Part shown: positions 30,830 to 45,053 of the stretch, piece by piece | Position numbering within the stretch: the first letter of the stretch is position 1 | Layout of the letters: each line of letters starts with the position of its first letter | Source of the DNA: Engraulis encrasicolus | Taxonomy: Eukaryota > Chordata > Actinopteri > Clupeiformes > Engraulidae | Reading direction: 5' to 3' | NCBI RefSeq assembly: GCF_034702125.1 | Contig: NC_085865.1 | Location: forward strand, 27,160,540 to 27,224,539 | Length of the DNA stretch: 64,000 nucleotides | Translations under genes and position numbers: made by a program | Notes under the pieces: model-generated | What the model was told of the DNA's origin: nothing | Seen by the model: the letters and a program-made list of their open reading frames with translations, nothing else | The model's database searches: none

Positions 30830-31148
30830 TACCTCACATCGCTCGTGCCCATTCTCGACGGGTCTGATGAATTTGTATGACTGACTTAAGTCTTTATTGT
30901 ACAAAACTTCAATCAAAATTATGAATTATAAAGAAATCAAATGATATTGAAATATGAAATTATAATTGCCAAATTATTTTCCCCTCCCTTGGAAGGGCAA
31001 TATCAGCCAATGTGGGCAAAAGGGCCGTTGCTCGGGCACCGTGGGCAACTATACTGTGCACGTGCCTGGTCAGGGGGGTATATAAGCAAAAATAAAGTTG
31101 CCACTCGTTAACACCAACGAACTGACAAGATATGAGACTGGGCCCACC

Positions 31149-31854
31149 ACCTATTGTATTACAACAGTGAACAAATGTCAGATCCAGTCAGACAGTGGCT
31201 TAAAATGTTGTGGTTAAAATGTGGTTAATTCTGCATCAGTTCAATTCATTTCATTAATGCTTTATGCAAGTGACACATTCATATTGTCAAAGTGATCATA
31301 CAAAGAATGAGACACCACAAGATATGATATACAGTAGGCCTACATTATCTCTCTCTTAAAAAGGGGGAATGGTATAACAGGAGAAGACCGTCCCTGTCAT
31401 GCATTCACACATGCATACTCCACCATTCTGCCAGTCCATCTTCAGGGGAAGGGGAAGAAAAAGTTGCTCCGGGGGGGCGATGAGCTAAATCTCCCTGGAG
31501 GCTCACAGAGAAGGCAGCCAGCCAGCCAGCCAGGCAGGCACACACAGCTCATCCCCTGCGGATGAACTATGGTCTTTGGCCCCCAGGACATTAGGATGGA
31601 AGACCCCAATAACTCACCCACCAATGCTTCCTACTGGCCTTCAAGAGGCCTCGTATCTATATCTGCCGACCAATCAATAACGACACGGCACCCCTGGGGC
31701 CACCGCAATAAATGGGTTCAATGCTGCATTATATTTCAACACCTATGCCGTAGTGGTGGATGGGTGTGTGTGTGTGGGGGGGGGTCTTGGGGAAGGTACT
31801 GGAGGAGAAGGACAGGAAGGAACCCCTCTGTTACTCTGAACAGTGTCACCCAGA
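31149..31854. other. unannotated stretch
   Basis: Contains a GCCAGCCAGCCAGCCAGGC run near 31517 and a GT/G run at 31765-31784. No supported exon. Confidence 0.4.
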
Positions 31855-31855
31855 C

Positions 31856-31930
31856 CAGTGGTTTACAAAGTGGGGGATGGGGGCCCCTGGGAGGGCACGA
31901 GAGGGTACTTAGTGGACCGCGGCAGGTTGA
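31856..31930 (+). mobile_element. hAT-like left terminus, truncated
   Basis: CAGTGGTTTACAAAGTGGGG followed by GGGGGCCCCTGGGAGGGC and GGACCGCGGCAGG is the familiar start of a common vertebrate/fish hAT family. No partner end or TSD is found downstream, so the right boundary is unknown. Confidence 0.5.
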
Positions 31931-32329
31931 CATAAAAAGTATAGCTCAATAAAGTGACTAATTTAATAAACTGAATTACTAACATGGACCAAACTAAACC
32001 AAAAATAAGGTAATCAATATTCTCAACAACATTTTAATATTATATTGAAACTCTTAACACTAATGTTATTGTTACTACTTTACATATCCTAGTGGCTCTG
32101 CGTCACAGACCTAAAGAATGATTGTAAGGGGGCCTTGGCTGGAATTCTATGATATATATGACAATTCACATTTAGACATTAAAATCTGTTGGATGTTCCC
32201 CCACCACACACAGACACTGGCTCACTCACACGCACAGGCCCACACACACACACACCGGTATATACACGGTAATAGACTGTCCAACCCAGGGCAGGTGCAA
32301 ATATGCAGTCAGCAAAACAGATCAACATG

Positions 32330-32845
32330 ATCTCCAAAAATTCTGTGCTCCTGGACACGGATTTTTTTTTCCATGATGGACACACAGAAGTGCTCTCTAT
32401 ATACTCCCACAGCTCTTGTGTTTTCTCAGGATTTTTCTAATTTCAAATATTTTTTTCTCAATGTTTTTTTTTCTTACTGACAGGTTAGGGTTAGGGATTG
32501 TTTTGGTCTGGGCACAGCTAGTTTTCTTTCATTATATGAATTTGATAGCCTAGCAACCAACTGGAAAAGGTATTTCTCAAAAAAATGTCTTTAATGACAG
32601 GTTAAGGTAAGGGAATGTTTTGGTATATTGCTATAGAATTATTTAGTTTAGGATTAGCATTTGGTATGTATTTTCTAATGATAGAGTTAACACAGTGCTG
32701 TGGTAATAGCCTATTGAAAGCACTTCCGTGTGCCCATCACAGAAAACAATTCCGTGTCCTGTTTAATTTTGGCAAAATCCATGCTCCTGGACACAGATTT
32801 CTTGTCCTTAACATCCGTGTCCAGGAGCACGGAATTTTTGGAGAT
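32330..32845. mobile_element. 516-bp element with 33-bp TIRs
   Basis: 32330-32362 (ATCTCCAAAAATTCTGTGCT...) and 32813-32845 are reverse complements with one mismatch. Inside, CTGACAGGTTAGGGTTAGGGA near 32479 and ATGACAGGTTAAGGTAAGGGA near 32595 form a diverged direct pair, and GCTCCTGGACACAGAT (about 32784) is a third copy of the TIR core. No coding frame. A clear TSD is not visible. Confidence 0.75.
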
Positions 32846-34014
32846 CAGGCTGAACAGATAGTTAACAATACCCAGTCTGAGGAATGTTCAACATATGCAG
32901 TTTACAAACTGTACTATGGCCTCATTCTTGAGGAAAAATACATGCAGCATGCAAGATTGTGAGTCACTACAAGTGAGCAAAGCAAACAAAAGATCAAAGA
33001 TGTAGGCCTAACAACTAAAATAAACAAACAAAACACACTCACAAACCACAACAAAATAAAATAAAATACACTCGTAACTGCAAATGTATTCCACGAACTA
33101 AGTTTGCAGTCAATGAGTTGCTGCTTTTGTAACCACGACATAGATCACAGGACACGCACTCAGTCTTCAGCACTCGCATGCATTTCTCATTAACTGAACG
33201 CGGCTACCGGCCGAGGTCATACACTTCGGTTGTGGCTAGCCCACAACAATGAACCACAGAACCCTCTCTGTTGGCGGACCACTGCGTTGCGCGCAGTTCA
33301 GGGTGAAACAAGCGGGAACAAAGCAGCAACAATCATGGAGATGACTTGGGCCACAGCTACATCAGCGCGCCTGCAAACAGAGTATAACTTCAATGTAAAT
33401 GGGCATTTAGCCAACACTATTTCAGACAAAGAGACAGGGGGAGTTACAAGCTCATACTCACGTTCAGATGTAGTCTAATGTAAGAGGGGCACACGTTACA
33501 GACCATCGTGCAGGTGGAGATTGGCATACCCAGGGTACAACAATAAAACACCAATTTAGAACCAAGCCAAATGGTACAAGAAGCGCCAAGCAATTAGAAT
33601 GGCATCGTGGGGGTGCCTACCTGAACCAGCAGGAACGGAGCTCAAAGTGATACACGATGAGCAGTGCAACGACCAGGCATGTAGATGCAACAGGTGGATG
33701 GATGAACTTGCCCATGGCGGAGCCTGTTAATACTCTACAGGCTACAGGCCACAACAGACAGGAGCCCACGAATAGATGGAGCCCGTTTACCGGCCACAAT
33801 TCCTCCTGGCTTCTCCATAAATGGAGAAGGAAAAGCACATTGACCGTCCACAATTCCTCCCAGCTTCGTAAATGCCGGCATCCCAGCTGGAATTAAAGCC
33901 GACAAGGATGTACAACGCACGCATCGCAATTAGGGCAAGATCAAGCACCACCCTGCTACAATAAGGAGTAAAGCTGGATTACACAGAACAATAAGTAGGC
34001 CTAAATGAGTGTGC
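32846..34014. other. unannotated, partly CpG-rich stretch
   Basis: 33190-33480 and 33600-33960 have more CpG than the surroundings. A minus-strand frame at 33617-33853 is hydrophobic and is followed by a possible splice donor (CAG|GTAGGC), but I recognise no family. Two 33-bp near-copies (CCACAATTCCTCC...) lie at 33797 and 33847. This could be an old transposon or a promoter/first exon. Confidence 0.3.
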
Positions 34015-34161
34015 AAAAGGTAACAAAATCGGTCACTCGGCCCATCATTTCAGGGATCGCAACCGGAAAAGTGACAAGAAGGGTATATGGCAAGAAGGGT
34101 TAGTGTTTTTTACATTACCACAAGATAGTAGAGTAGAAGTACACATACACATGCAAACACA
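34015..34161 (+). repeat. direct duplication, copy 1
   Basis: Matches 34294-34427 in order: AAAAGGT, CCCATCATTTCAGGGATC, GAAGGGTTAGTGTTTTT, GTAGAGTAGAAGTACACAT. The offset is about 279 bp. It is a local segmental duplication. Confidence 0.8.
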
Positions 34162-34293
34162 CTCTTTCACAGCAAATACCTAAACAAGCAGCAACATCAG
34201 CAAAATACTCTTGTCTCTTCCCTGCAGTATAACATCCTCGGAATGCTGTGTGGGTCAGGGGTTTCCAAACAGTACCATGACAAGCCCTCCGCC

Positions 34294-34427
34294 AAAAGGT
34301 CACAACATCGATCACTCTGCCCATCATTTCAGGGATCCCAACAGGAAAAGTCATATATGACAGGAAGGGTTAGTGTTTTTTGCATTATCAAGTAGAGTAG
34401 AAGTACACATACACATGCAAACACTCA
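34294..34427 (+). repeat. direct duplication, copy 2
   Basis: Second copy of the block at 34015, with small indels (loss of a CAAGAAGGGTATATGG piece). Confidence 0.8.
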
Positions 34428-35456
34428 CACTCAAGGTTATGATGCCCATGCTGTCTTTTTCTGTCAGTTTCTGTCTGTTTACTTTTGAATTGTAGATGCC
34501 TGATTTAGGTATTGAGATATCCATGTGGCAATAAGTGCATAAACATCCAATAATTTTCTTGTGGGAACTTTGTCCTTTGTGGCTTCCATTAGCTGTCAAA
34601 TCAATGGGCAAAGAGAGAAATCTGAGTTGAGCTAATATGTGCCTCAGATGCCACAGGGCTTCAATAAAGTCCAATCTTTTATGCACATATTCAGCGGATT
34701 TCAAAATGAACCCATTTTAGTAATTCAAGGCCCCTGGAGAAGTATAACCTTTTGGGACCAATTCAGCTCTGCCAAAATAAGAGAACAAAAAACATTTTTT
34801 TGTCAGGCATTGTGGTTGCACGATTGTAATGGTCTGTGTGTATGGCCTTTGCGTTGTAAAGACATTACAGACATTTGAATTGGTCGCTTATTGTCAGTCT
34901 GTTTCTGCAATTTGTATCTTTGCACTCCCAATCTTCAACAGAGTTGTGACAGCTCCCATTCTCGGGAGTGGTTGGAAGAGAAGGATGCAAACAAGATGTT
35001 TGTGTAGGAAGTCACACATCTGCCCACTTTCCACTTCACACCTGATCTTACTTTCATCCCAGTTGTCGAAAACGTCCAATTACCATGTCTACACCAGCCA
35101 TAACCCCACATCACATGGAACCCGCATCACACCACACCACATAATGCCACACAGCGACGCCAGAGTGCACATGAAACGCTCTTTGTATACAGACACTTGA
35201 GAGGTTGTTTAGACGAGGACGTTTGCAAGGGAAAATGACAAAACATTTTATGGCAACCATGCCATCGGGGTCTGAACATCACGTCTTCAGATGTTTGTGT
35301 GTTCAGACCCCGATGGTGCGGTTGCCGTGTAAATGAAAGACTTCCAACGAAATAATTTGTCATTTTCACTCACAATCGTGCTTGTGTAACAGGCACCGAA
35401 TAATTGAAGACAAGACTCCACTTGTGAATCATCTGTTTTGATCATCACCATATAAA
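34428..35456. other. unannotated stretch
   Basis: Ordinary sequence. TGTCATTTTC and its complement near 35234/35358, with CCCCGATGG/CCATCGGGG near 35263/35305, suggest a small foldback at about 35210-35385. Confidence 0.35.
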
Positions 35457-35623
35457 CAGAGGCACATCATGTCACCAGGCTAGGCAGGCAGCCTCTTGGG
35501 GCCCCAAGTCACTATGTTGAACAAAAACTCACACTTTAAAATGTGATAGTGGCGATTCTGGTTCCAATGTTCATTCCTTTGGATTTTTACTTGGGGGCCC
35601 AGCTGACCCTAGCATCGCCTCTG
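35457..35623. mobile_element. small hAT element (167 bp), 8-bp TSD
   Basis: The ends are CAGAGGCACATCA and, read inward from the right, CAGAGGCGATGCTAG. The perfect 8-bp TSD is CATATAAA (35449-35456 and 35624-35631). It shares its CAGAGG ends and GGGGCCCC/GGGGGCCC core with the 87-bp element at 23235. Confidence 0.9.
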
Positions 35624-35797
35624 CATATAAACATAGGTGAAATGAGCAGAACTCGGGAGACGGGGGCTGGGTGGATGGATCTGATCATATAGGACACTCC
35701 CTCGCCCCTTTGGTGTCCGCTTTCTGTGGTGCCTGATTCCGTAGGACTTTACATTTGACTCGCCTGAGATGCTCCAGGTTTCTCAGGTTTTAACAGC

Positions 35798-35909
<112 letters not shown>

Positions 35910-36138
35910 AAACACAGGTATAATAATAGCCTATATTTGTATTGTGTTGCTCATTTCCTCTGAAGTAGCCAGGTAGCAACGTTTGCACAAGCAAATGTCA
36001 TGCTTGTTGAGTAAAGCATGAGAACATGACATAGCATGACATTGATAATCAGTTATACAGAGACTCTGCAATGCATTTAGTCCAACATAGGGAAACAATG
36101 AAACACTAAATACAGTTATTTAGCACTATTTTATCATC

Positions 36139-36400
36139 ATATATATGTGTTGCAATTGTCTTTCCCGACTTTCCCTCATGGGATAGGGGTGTAAAGAAAT
36201 AAATAGGCCTACTATCTGAACACTACCCATTCCACATGCATCTATTTAGTACAACATTTCCGTCATATTGATTTTCTAATGAGACTGAACATGTGTACTT
36301 CCATAATGTGTGTCGTGTTTGCACTCGAAGGTGGGACCGAAGGCACGCCATAGAGTAAAAGATATGTTTTGGCAAAAGCAATATTCTCCACCAAATAAAG
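36139..36400 (+). repeat. duplicated flank, copy 1 (ends at gap)
   Basis: 262 bp ending exactly where the N run begins. By eye it is identical to 38008-38334 except for a 65-bp segment absent here (after GACTGAACATG). Such perfect identity next to a gap suggests two haplotypes of one locus. Confidence 0.9.
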
Positions 36401-36500
36401 NNNNNNNNNNNNNNNNNNNNNNNNNNNNNNNNNNNNNNNNNNNNNNNNNNNNNNNNNNNNNNNNNNNNNNNNNNNNNNNNNNNNNNNNNNNNNNNNNNNN
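36401..36500. other. assembly gap (100 N)
   Basis: Exactly 100 N, the conventional size for a gap of unknown length. Frames that cross it are meaningless. Confidence 0.99.
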
Positions 36501-36715
36501 TCATATATGCCCTGTGAGAAGCCCTGTGGCATCTCTACAACACCAGACTCGCTAGGAAAGCCAATAACATCACCTCTGACCCTACACACCCAGCACACCA
36601 CCTATTCACACTATTGCCTTCAGGGAAAAGGTACCGCAGTATCCCAAGCAAAACCACACGATCTAGGGACAGTACCTACCCACAAGCCATCCGACACTTA
36701 AATACGCACTAGCAC
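36501..36715 (+). pseudogene. LINE reverse-transcriptase C-terminal fragment
   Basis: In one plus-strand frame the segment from about 36553 reads ARKANNITSDPTHPAHHLF, then LLPSGKRYRSI, then KTTRSRDSTYPQAIRHL and stops at TAG (36710). The order D-P-x-HP-x-H-x-LF ... LPSGxRYR ... PxAIRxLN is the usual C-terminal end of pol proteins from non-LTR retrotransposons of the L2/CR1/Rex type. It is truncated on the left by the assembly gap, so the RT catalytic core is not visible. The 3' UTR continues after the hAT insertion, at 37439. Confidence 0.75.
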
Positions 36716-37430
36716 CATACCTGTCAACTTTGAACTCCCAAAATCCGGGAAAATTCCCATATTTTAAGCCAAAATCCGGGAAATTTTCTGAAGGCCAAAT
36801 TTTGACAGTCAACGGGATGACAGAGACAGATCGGACGGTGCGTTCTACTTCTGCTTTTCACAAAAGCGCGCATGCACAGATCCTTTCTAAAATCCCTCAG
36901 CACATTTTTTACAGCGTGGAGAAACAATGCAATGAAAACAAAACAGTGAAATGAGCGCAATGCGTTTCTTCTTCTTGTTTTGTCGCACAAGTTGTCTGTT
37001 CGTGCAAAACGTCGTGCTGGTAGGCTACAGGTTGTGATTAGGTTAATCGCATGATTCGCTGTTCCGAGGCTGTTTATGCGTTGCATGAACTGACGGTTTC
37101 TGAGGAAAAGAGTAGGTGCACAAGCACTACGGAGCTCGAGGTTGACAGCTTGTATTTTTAAGGAACTTCAATTCTTGATGGTATCTAGCATACCGTCTTC
37201 TGGCAGGTAGCTTGATAAGCAAGACCCCTAGTCTCTCTCTTCAAAAGGGGGTGTGGCTCGTCGGACAGGGCCGTGGGTAGCCTATAAATAGCCTACTGGA
37301 CCGACGGTGTTTTTTGATAATGTGAAAAATCCGGGATATTTCCGGGAAAAAAAATCAAATCGGGAAGAAATCGGGAAATGAGTCAAAATTAGGGAGTTTC
37401 CCGTGAAATTAGCGATGGTTGACAGGTATG
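36716..37430. mobile_element. hAT-like element inside the LINE, 8-bp TSD
   Basis: Perfect 13-bp TIRs CATACCTGTCAAC at 36716 and its complement at 37418-37430. The perfect 8-bp TSD is ACTAGCAC (36708-36715 and 37431-37438). Length is 715 bp. Subterminal AAATCCGGGAAA words lie near 36742 and 36771 on the left and around 37327-37345 on the right. The interior is CpG-bearing, with a TATAAATA word near 37282. No transposase. Ends match the style of 23032. Confidence 0.92.
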
Positions 37431-37438
37431 ACTAGCAC

Positions 37439-38007
37439 TTTACAGCTACTACCTGGCCTTCCTACCTCCTTTGTTACTTTGCACAATGCTACTACTGTTT
37501 CTGTACATACCATGCACTTTAAATATTCCATTGCACTTTTCTATGTCTCCAATGTTTTGTATGAGTAGAGGTGCAAAACGCACACCAGAAACAGAGGTGC
37601 TGGCAACCAGAAAATACAATTGTAGAAGGAGAGAGGTGCCGCACACTCACAAGTTAAATAAACAGTTTTTTAATGTGACAACGTTTCGGCCTGCCGGCCT
37701 TCTTCAGGTCACGTGACCTGAAGAAGGCCGGCAGGCCGAAACGTTGTCACATTAAAAAACTGTTTATTTAACTTGTGAGTGTGCGGCACCTCTCTCCTTC
37801 TCCAATGTTTTGTATGCCATTCCCTGTTTATTTATTTGTGTACCCCCCCCCCCCCCTGTTTTTCTTTCATACCCCCCCCTCCCCAGTTTTGTGTCTTTTG
37901 TTTGTGTTGCTGTGTGAGCACACCAAGCAACATTCCTAACAACTGTATTTTTATACTGTTGATATGGCTAAATAAACTTGAAACTTGAAACTTGAAACCT
38001 GAACTTG
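37439..38007 (+). mobile_element. LINE 3' UTR and tail
   Basis: Continues the LINE after the hAT insertion: TTTACAGCTACTACCTGGCC..., then, after the palindromic insertion, the segment from 37817 to GCTAAATAAACTTGAAACTT. It ends in a short tandem tail (three TTGAAAC units, 37976-38007), typical of LINE 3' ends without poly-A. Confidence 0.75.
37564..37798. mobile_element. insertion with perfect 176-bp palindrome and long TSD
   Basis: The 18-bp word TCTCCAATGTTTTGTATG flanks it at 37546-37563 and 37799-37816, a duplication length seen in target-primed retrotransposition. The insert is about 60 bp of plain sequence followed by a perfect palindrome at 37625-37800, centred on CACGTG (37710-37715), with arms of 88 bp and no mismatch. 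The arm includes CCTGAAGAAGGCCGGCAGGC. No coding frame. Confidence 0.9.
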
Positions 38008-38334
38008 ATATATATGTGTTGCAATTGTCTTTCCCGACTTTCCCTCATGGGATAGGGGTGTAAAGAAATAAATAGGCCTACTATCTGAACACTACCCATT
38101 CCACATGCATCTATTTAGTACAACATTTCCGTCATATTGATTTTCTAATGAGACTGAACATGAAGCGGGTTGAAAAAGCAAATTTCCTCCAATTTTGTGC
38201 ACTATAAATCAACAACTGAAGGATACTGGTACTTCCATAATGTGTGTCGTGTTTGCACTCGAAGGTGGGACCGAAGGCACGCCATAGAGTAAAAGATATG
38301 TTTTGGCAAAAGCAATATTCTCCACCAAATAAAG
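38008..38334 (+). repeat. duplicated flank, copy 2
   Basis: Starts directly at the end of the LINE tail and matches 36139-36400, with a 65-bp segment (about 38163-38227) missing from copy 1. Sequence beyond 38334 continues as ordinary unique DNA. Confidence 0.9.
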
Positions 38335-38494
38335 CAGCTGTGGATCTGTCTATCTTGCTGTCTGCCAGTGCTCAGCTGTCGTGACTTTCCTCTCCAGCTT
38401 TAAATCCCTACTTTGGCCTGCCAACAGATTAGAAATGTACACCCTCTCTCATCCATCTCAGGAGAGCTACATAGACATGGATCAAGATTCTCAC

Positions 38495-40388
<1,894 letters not shown>

Positions 40389-40465
<77 letters not shown>

Positions 40466-40481
40466 CACACACACACACACA
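40389..40481. repeat. (CA)n microsatellite
   Basis: About 37 CA units, a GT interruption at 40464, then 8 more units. Confidence 0.97.
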
Positions 40482-42469
40482 GCATTTTGTTACCTTATAA
40501 AGCAGTGAATTTGAAGTGCATCCGGTCTGTTCTTATGCAGACATGTTTTTTTAACAAATTAATCACAATGTAATGCATGAATTGTTGCAATTCATATTTC
40601 AGGGCATCAGGGTGATTTTCTAAGATCTGGCATCCTAGGCCTATCCGTGTAAGTTCGAATCAGCATGGTAATTCGAATCTCAAATGTGCCTTTTAATCAC
40701 ATCTGTGTAGGAAAGGCTTACATTCCTACAGATATGCATTTTTTGGTCCGACTGATCAATATCTGTGCTATTTCACACCACTGAAAGAGGCAGATGAAGT
40801 GAGCAAATCTCGTGGATCATGGATTCATCTATAACAGAATCTTGCAGGACCACACCACAAAGTTATGAGTAGTACTTTAAACTGTTGTCAGTCGCTGTTT
40901 TTTGTGCGACCGTTTGGCAGACAGTGCTTAGTGTGTCTGAGGCAGCATCATTTCCCCATTAGACACACAAGGCCATATCAAGTGCATCTCAACCTTGCCA
41001 CAGCACTGACATCCCTATCCCACAGGTTGGCAGACAGCCAAAGGCAATAAGGAAAAGAGAGACATCCCTGAATCCTATTGATTGGAACAGCATTTGATTA
41101 AACAGGACACGCTGCATTCTTGACTGACGGTAAAGCGGCATGAAGATATCCTTCCCTAAGACTCCTCCCTAGGATATTACATGGCAGGTTATCCATACAG
41201 AAAGTCATCCTGATGCCTGCAATATATATCTTCATAACAACATGATGATAATGGGTATTGGGTGGTAAGGCAGCCATAATAAGTTGCTTCAACATTATTA
41301 GAAGATTTAACTATATGTCTGTCAGTATGTATAGTCAGTGCTTTGTCCTAATGTTAAAACTGAGAATAGTTAGAGGTGAACTGATGTTCTACTATTGTAA
41401 CATACAAAGGCATTCTAGTAGATAGCACATTGTATATAACACAGTGTCTTGGCTTGGCTTTAGTGCTGCATCGAGTGCATCCTTGCAAGTGGACGTTAAT
41501 TGATGAAAATTGAGTAGATGGAGATGGACTGCCTCTTGGATGCCTTAAAAAGAGCTGTAAAAATGTTGCATGTTGTTGGGGGAAATGTATTTTCTTTAAA
41601 ATGGTAAAGCCTTACATCCAGCTGTGCCTTTCTGAACCGAATCATTATTACAGTATTCCCTGACAAAAAAGAAGAATAGAGCAGATGGGACACTTGACTT
41701 CAGACATACAAATCCTTTAGCGAACCCTCTCTATACTTCTAGATAATATGATTCTCAGGGTACTTTTCCACTTCACTTTTGTCCTTCCTCTTATCCACAG
41801 AGGCAATTGTGAAAAGGAAAATAATTATCTCTGCTCAAAAGAGGGTAGAAGAATAAGAGATTAAAACTGGTGAGTTAATTTGCCATGAGAACATGGCGGA
41901 AACAAAGGCCCTTACATGTGCTTTAGTGAGAATCATTTTGTTCTCGAGGCCCACTGGTGGATGTTCCCCTTTGCTTAGGCCGCCCTTTGCACCATCAGAG
42001 ATGAACTATACAAATTACAACAGTGTTTTTAAATCAGTAGGGCACGGGAACTGCCTGGAAGTGAGAGGTTTGAAAGTAGCAATCGTTCAGTAAAGTAAAA
42101 AAAATAAAAAATTGCTTTTTTGGCTCAGCTAGAAAATTAATATTGATAATTATGCTACTGAGGCTGGGCAGTAACAAAAAATCTCAGTTCAAGTATACAT
42201 TGCCGTTTGTCTTACATTTCTTTTTTTCCCTTGTAACTGATTTAATTTTTTTAATGCACTCATTCCAAAGGATGTCGTCCCCCTTTTCTACTTCTTCAAG
42301 AAATATTGAGATAGTAAAAAAAAAAAAATGGGTATAATGTCCAGTTACCTTATATACAAAATCCTCTGACCAATATTTAAGATAATTATTGTTTGTCTCT
42401 ATCATAATGGTAATGTATGTATCACAGAAAGAACATATACTCCATCCTTTCTCTCTCTGTCTATCTCTC
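40482..42469. other. unannotated stretch
   Basis: Two kilobases of ordinary sequence with A/T runs. No exon with recognisable content and no repeat ends. Confidence 0.35.
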
Positions 42470-44490
<2,021 letters not shown>

Positions 44491-44495
44491 TTTAA

Positions 44496-44828
44496 AGTGA
44501 TACTGTCCCATTTTTGGAAATAAGCTTATTTCACACCTCCCCTTGAGTTAAATAGTAGGGGTTTACCATTCTCCTGTACTTTCAACCGTTCTCTGAGTAT
44601 GGCAGTGTAAATGTTACCTCCATGCTAGCAGTTAACATTGATTCCTTTGAGACCAGCTGGCAGCTAACTGGTCTCATAGGACTCAATGTTAACTGCTAGC
44701 TTGGAGGTAAAATTTGCACTGCCATACCCAGATAACGGTTGAAAGTACAGGAGAATGGTAAACCCCTACTATTTAACTCAAGGGAAGGTGTAAAATAAGC
44801 TTATTTCCAAAAAAGGGACAGTATCACT
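44496..44828. mobile_element. 333-bp foldback element flanked by TTAA
   Basis: Nearly the whole element folds: AGTGATACTGTCCC at 44496 pairs with its complement ending at 44828, and the pairing continues through AAATAAGCTTATTT, AGTAGGGGTTTACCATTCTC and GTTAACTGCTAGC to a centre near 44660. TTAA borders both sides (44492-44495, 44829-44832). TTAA is the piggyBac target, but because TTAA also extends the palindrome, a Harbinger-type TTA is possible. No coding frame. Confidence 0.8.
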
Positions 44829-45053
44829 TTAAGTGCAGTGACTGTACTGAAATGGCTTCGAAATGGACTTACTACAAAATGTAGGCTATAGTCTTGCCTG
44901 GTGGGGTGGAGCTGGTGGGTCGAGTGTGTTGGCACAAATGATCTTAGCAAGACTCTATGACTGTGCATACTGTATAGTGATCTAAAGCTGTGCTTTCTAT
45001 TTATTTACAGTAACACTAGGCAATCATTTGTTTAGTGGCCCATCAGTTGGAGG

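Larger units (their letters stand above)
28048..31068. mobile_element. 3.0-kb hAT element, 8-bp TSD
   Basis: The ends CAGGGACGTGCACAG and, read inward from the right, CAGGCACGTGCACAG match at 14 of 15. The perfect 8-bp TSD is GTCAGGGG (28040-28047 and 31069-31076). At 3 kb it has the size of an autonomous hAT, but I see no transposase frame. The interior instead holds a 155-bp-spaced duplication (28295 and 28450), a CpG-bearing promoter-like block (about 28840-28960) and diverged repeated units (GAACGTGGCACACCGGCTGTCAG at 29390 versus 29816; CTTCAATCAAAA at 29712 and 30907). It is interrupted by the TA element at 30047. Confidence 0.9.
27285..31148. mobile_element. outer inverted-repeat element holding nested insertions
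   Basis: The left arm from about 27285 (GGTGGGCTAG...GAGTGGCGAC...CTGACAATAT...CAATATTCTGGCTGTTGCCA...GTGACGTCAT) aligns in reverse with 27930-28047 continued at 31077-31148 (TGACGTCAC...TGGCAACAGCCAAAATATTG...GTTGCCACTC...GCCCACC). The arms are about 160 bp, roughly 70% alike by eye. The right arm is split by the hAT at 28048-31068. Without it the element is about 0.8 kb. Both arms carry a TGACGTCA (CRE-like) palindrome. The TSD could not be fixed. Confidence 0.7.

Noticed and set aside
32485..32500. Telomere-like TTAGGGTTAGGG
   Set aside because: Only two units, inside a TIR element; not an interstitial telomere array.
33617..33853. Hydrophobic 78-codon minus-strand frame followed by a GTAGGC donor-like word
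   Set aside because: No family recognised and no partner exon; kept only as a note in the stretch description.
40652..40663. GTTCGAATC-like B-box suggesting a tRNA-derived SINE
   Set aside because: No A-box at the right distance, no tRNA fold and no SINE tail.
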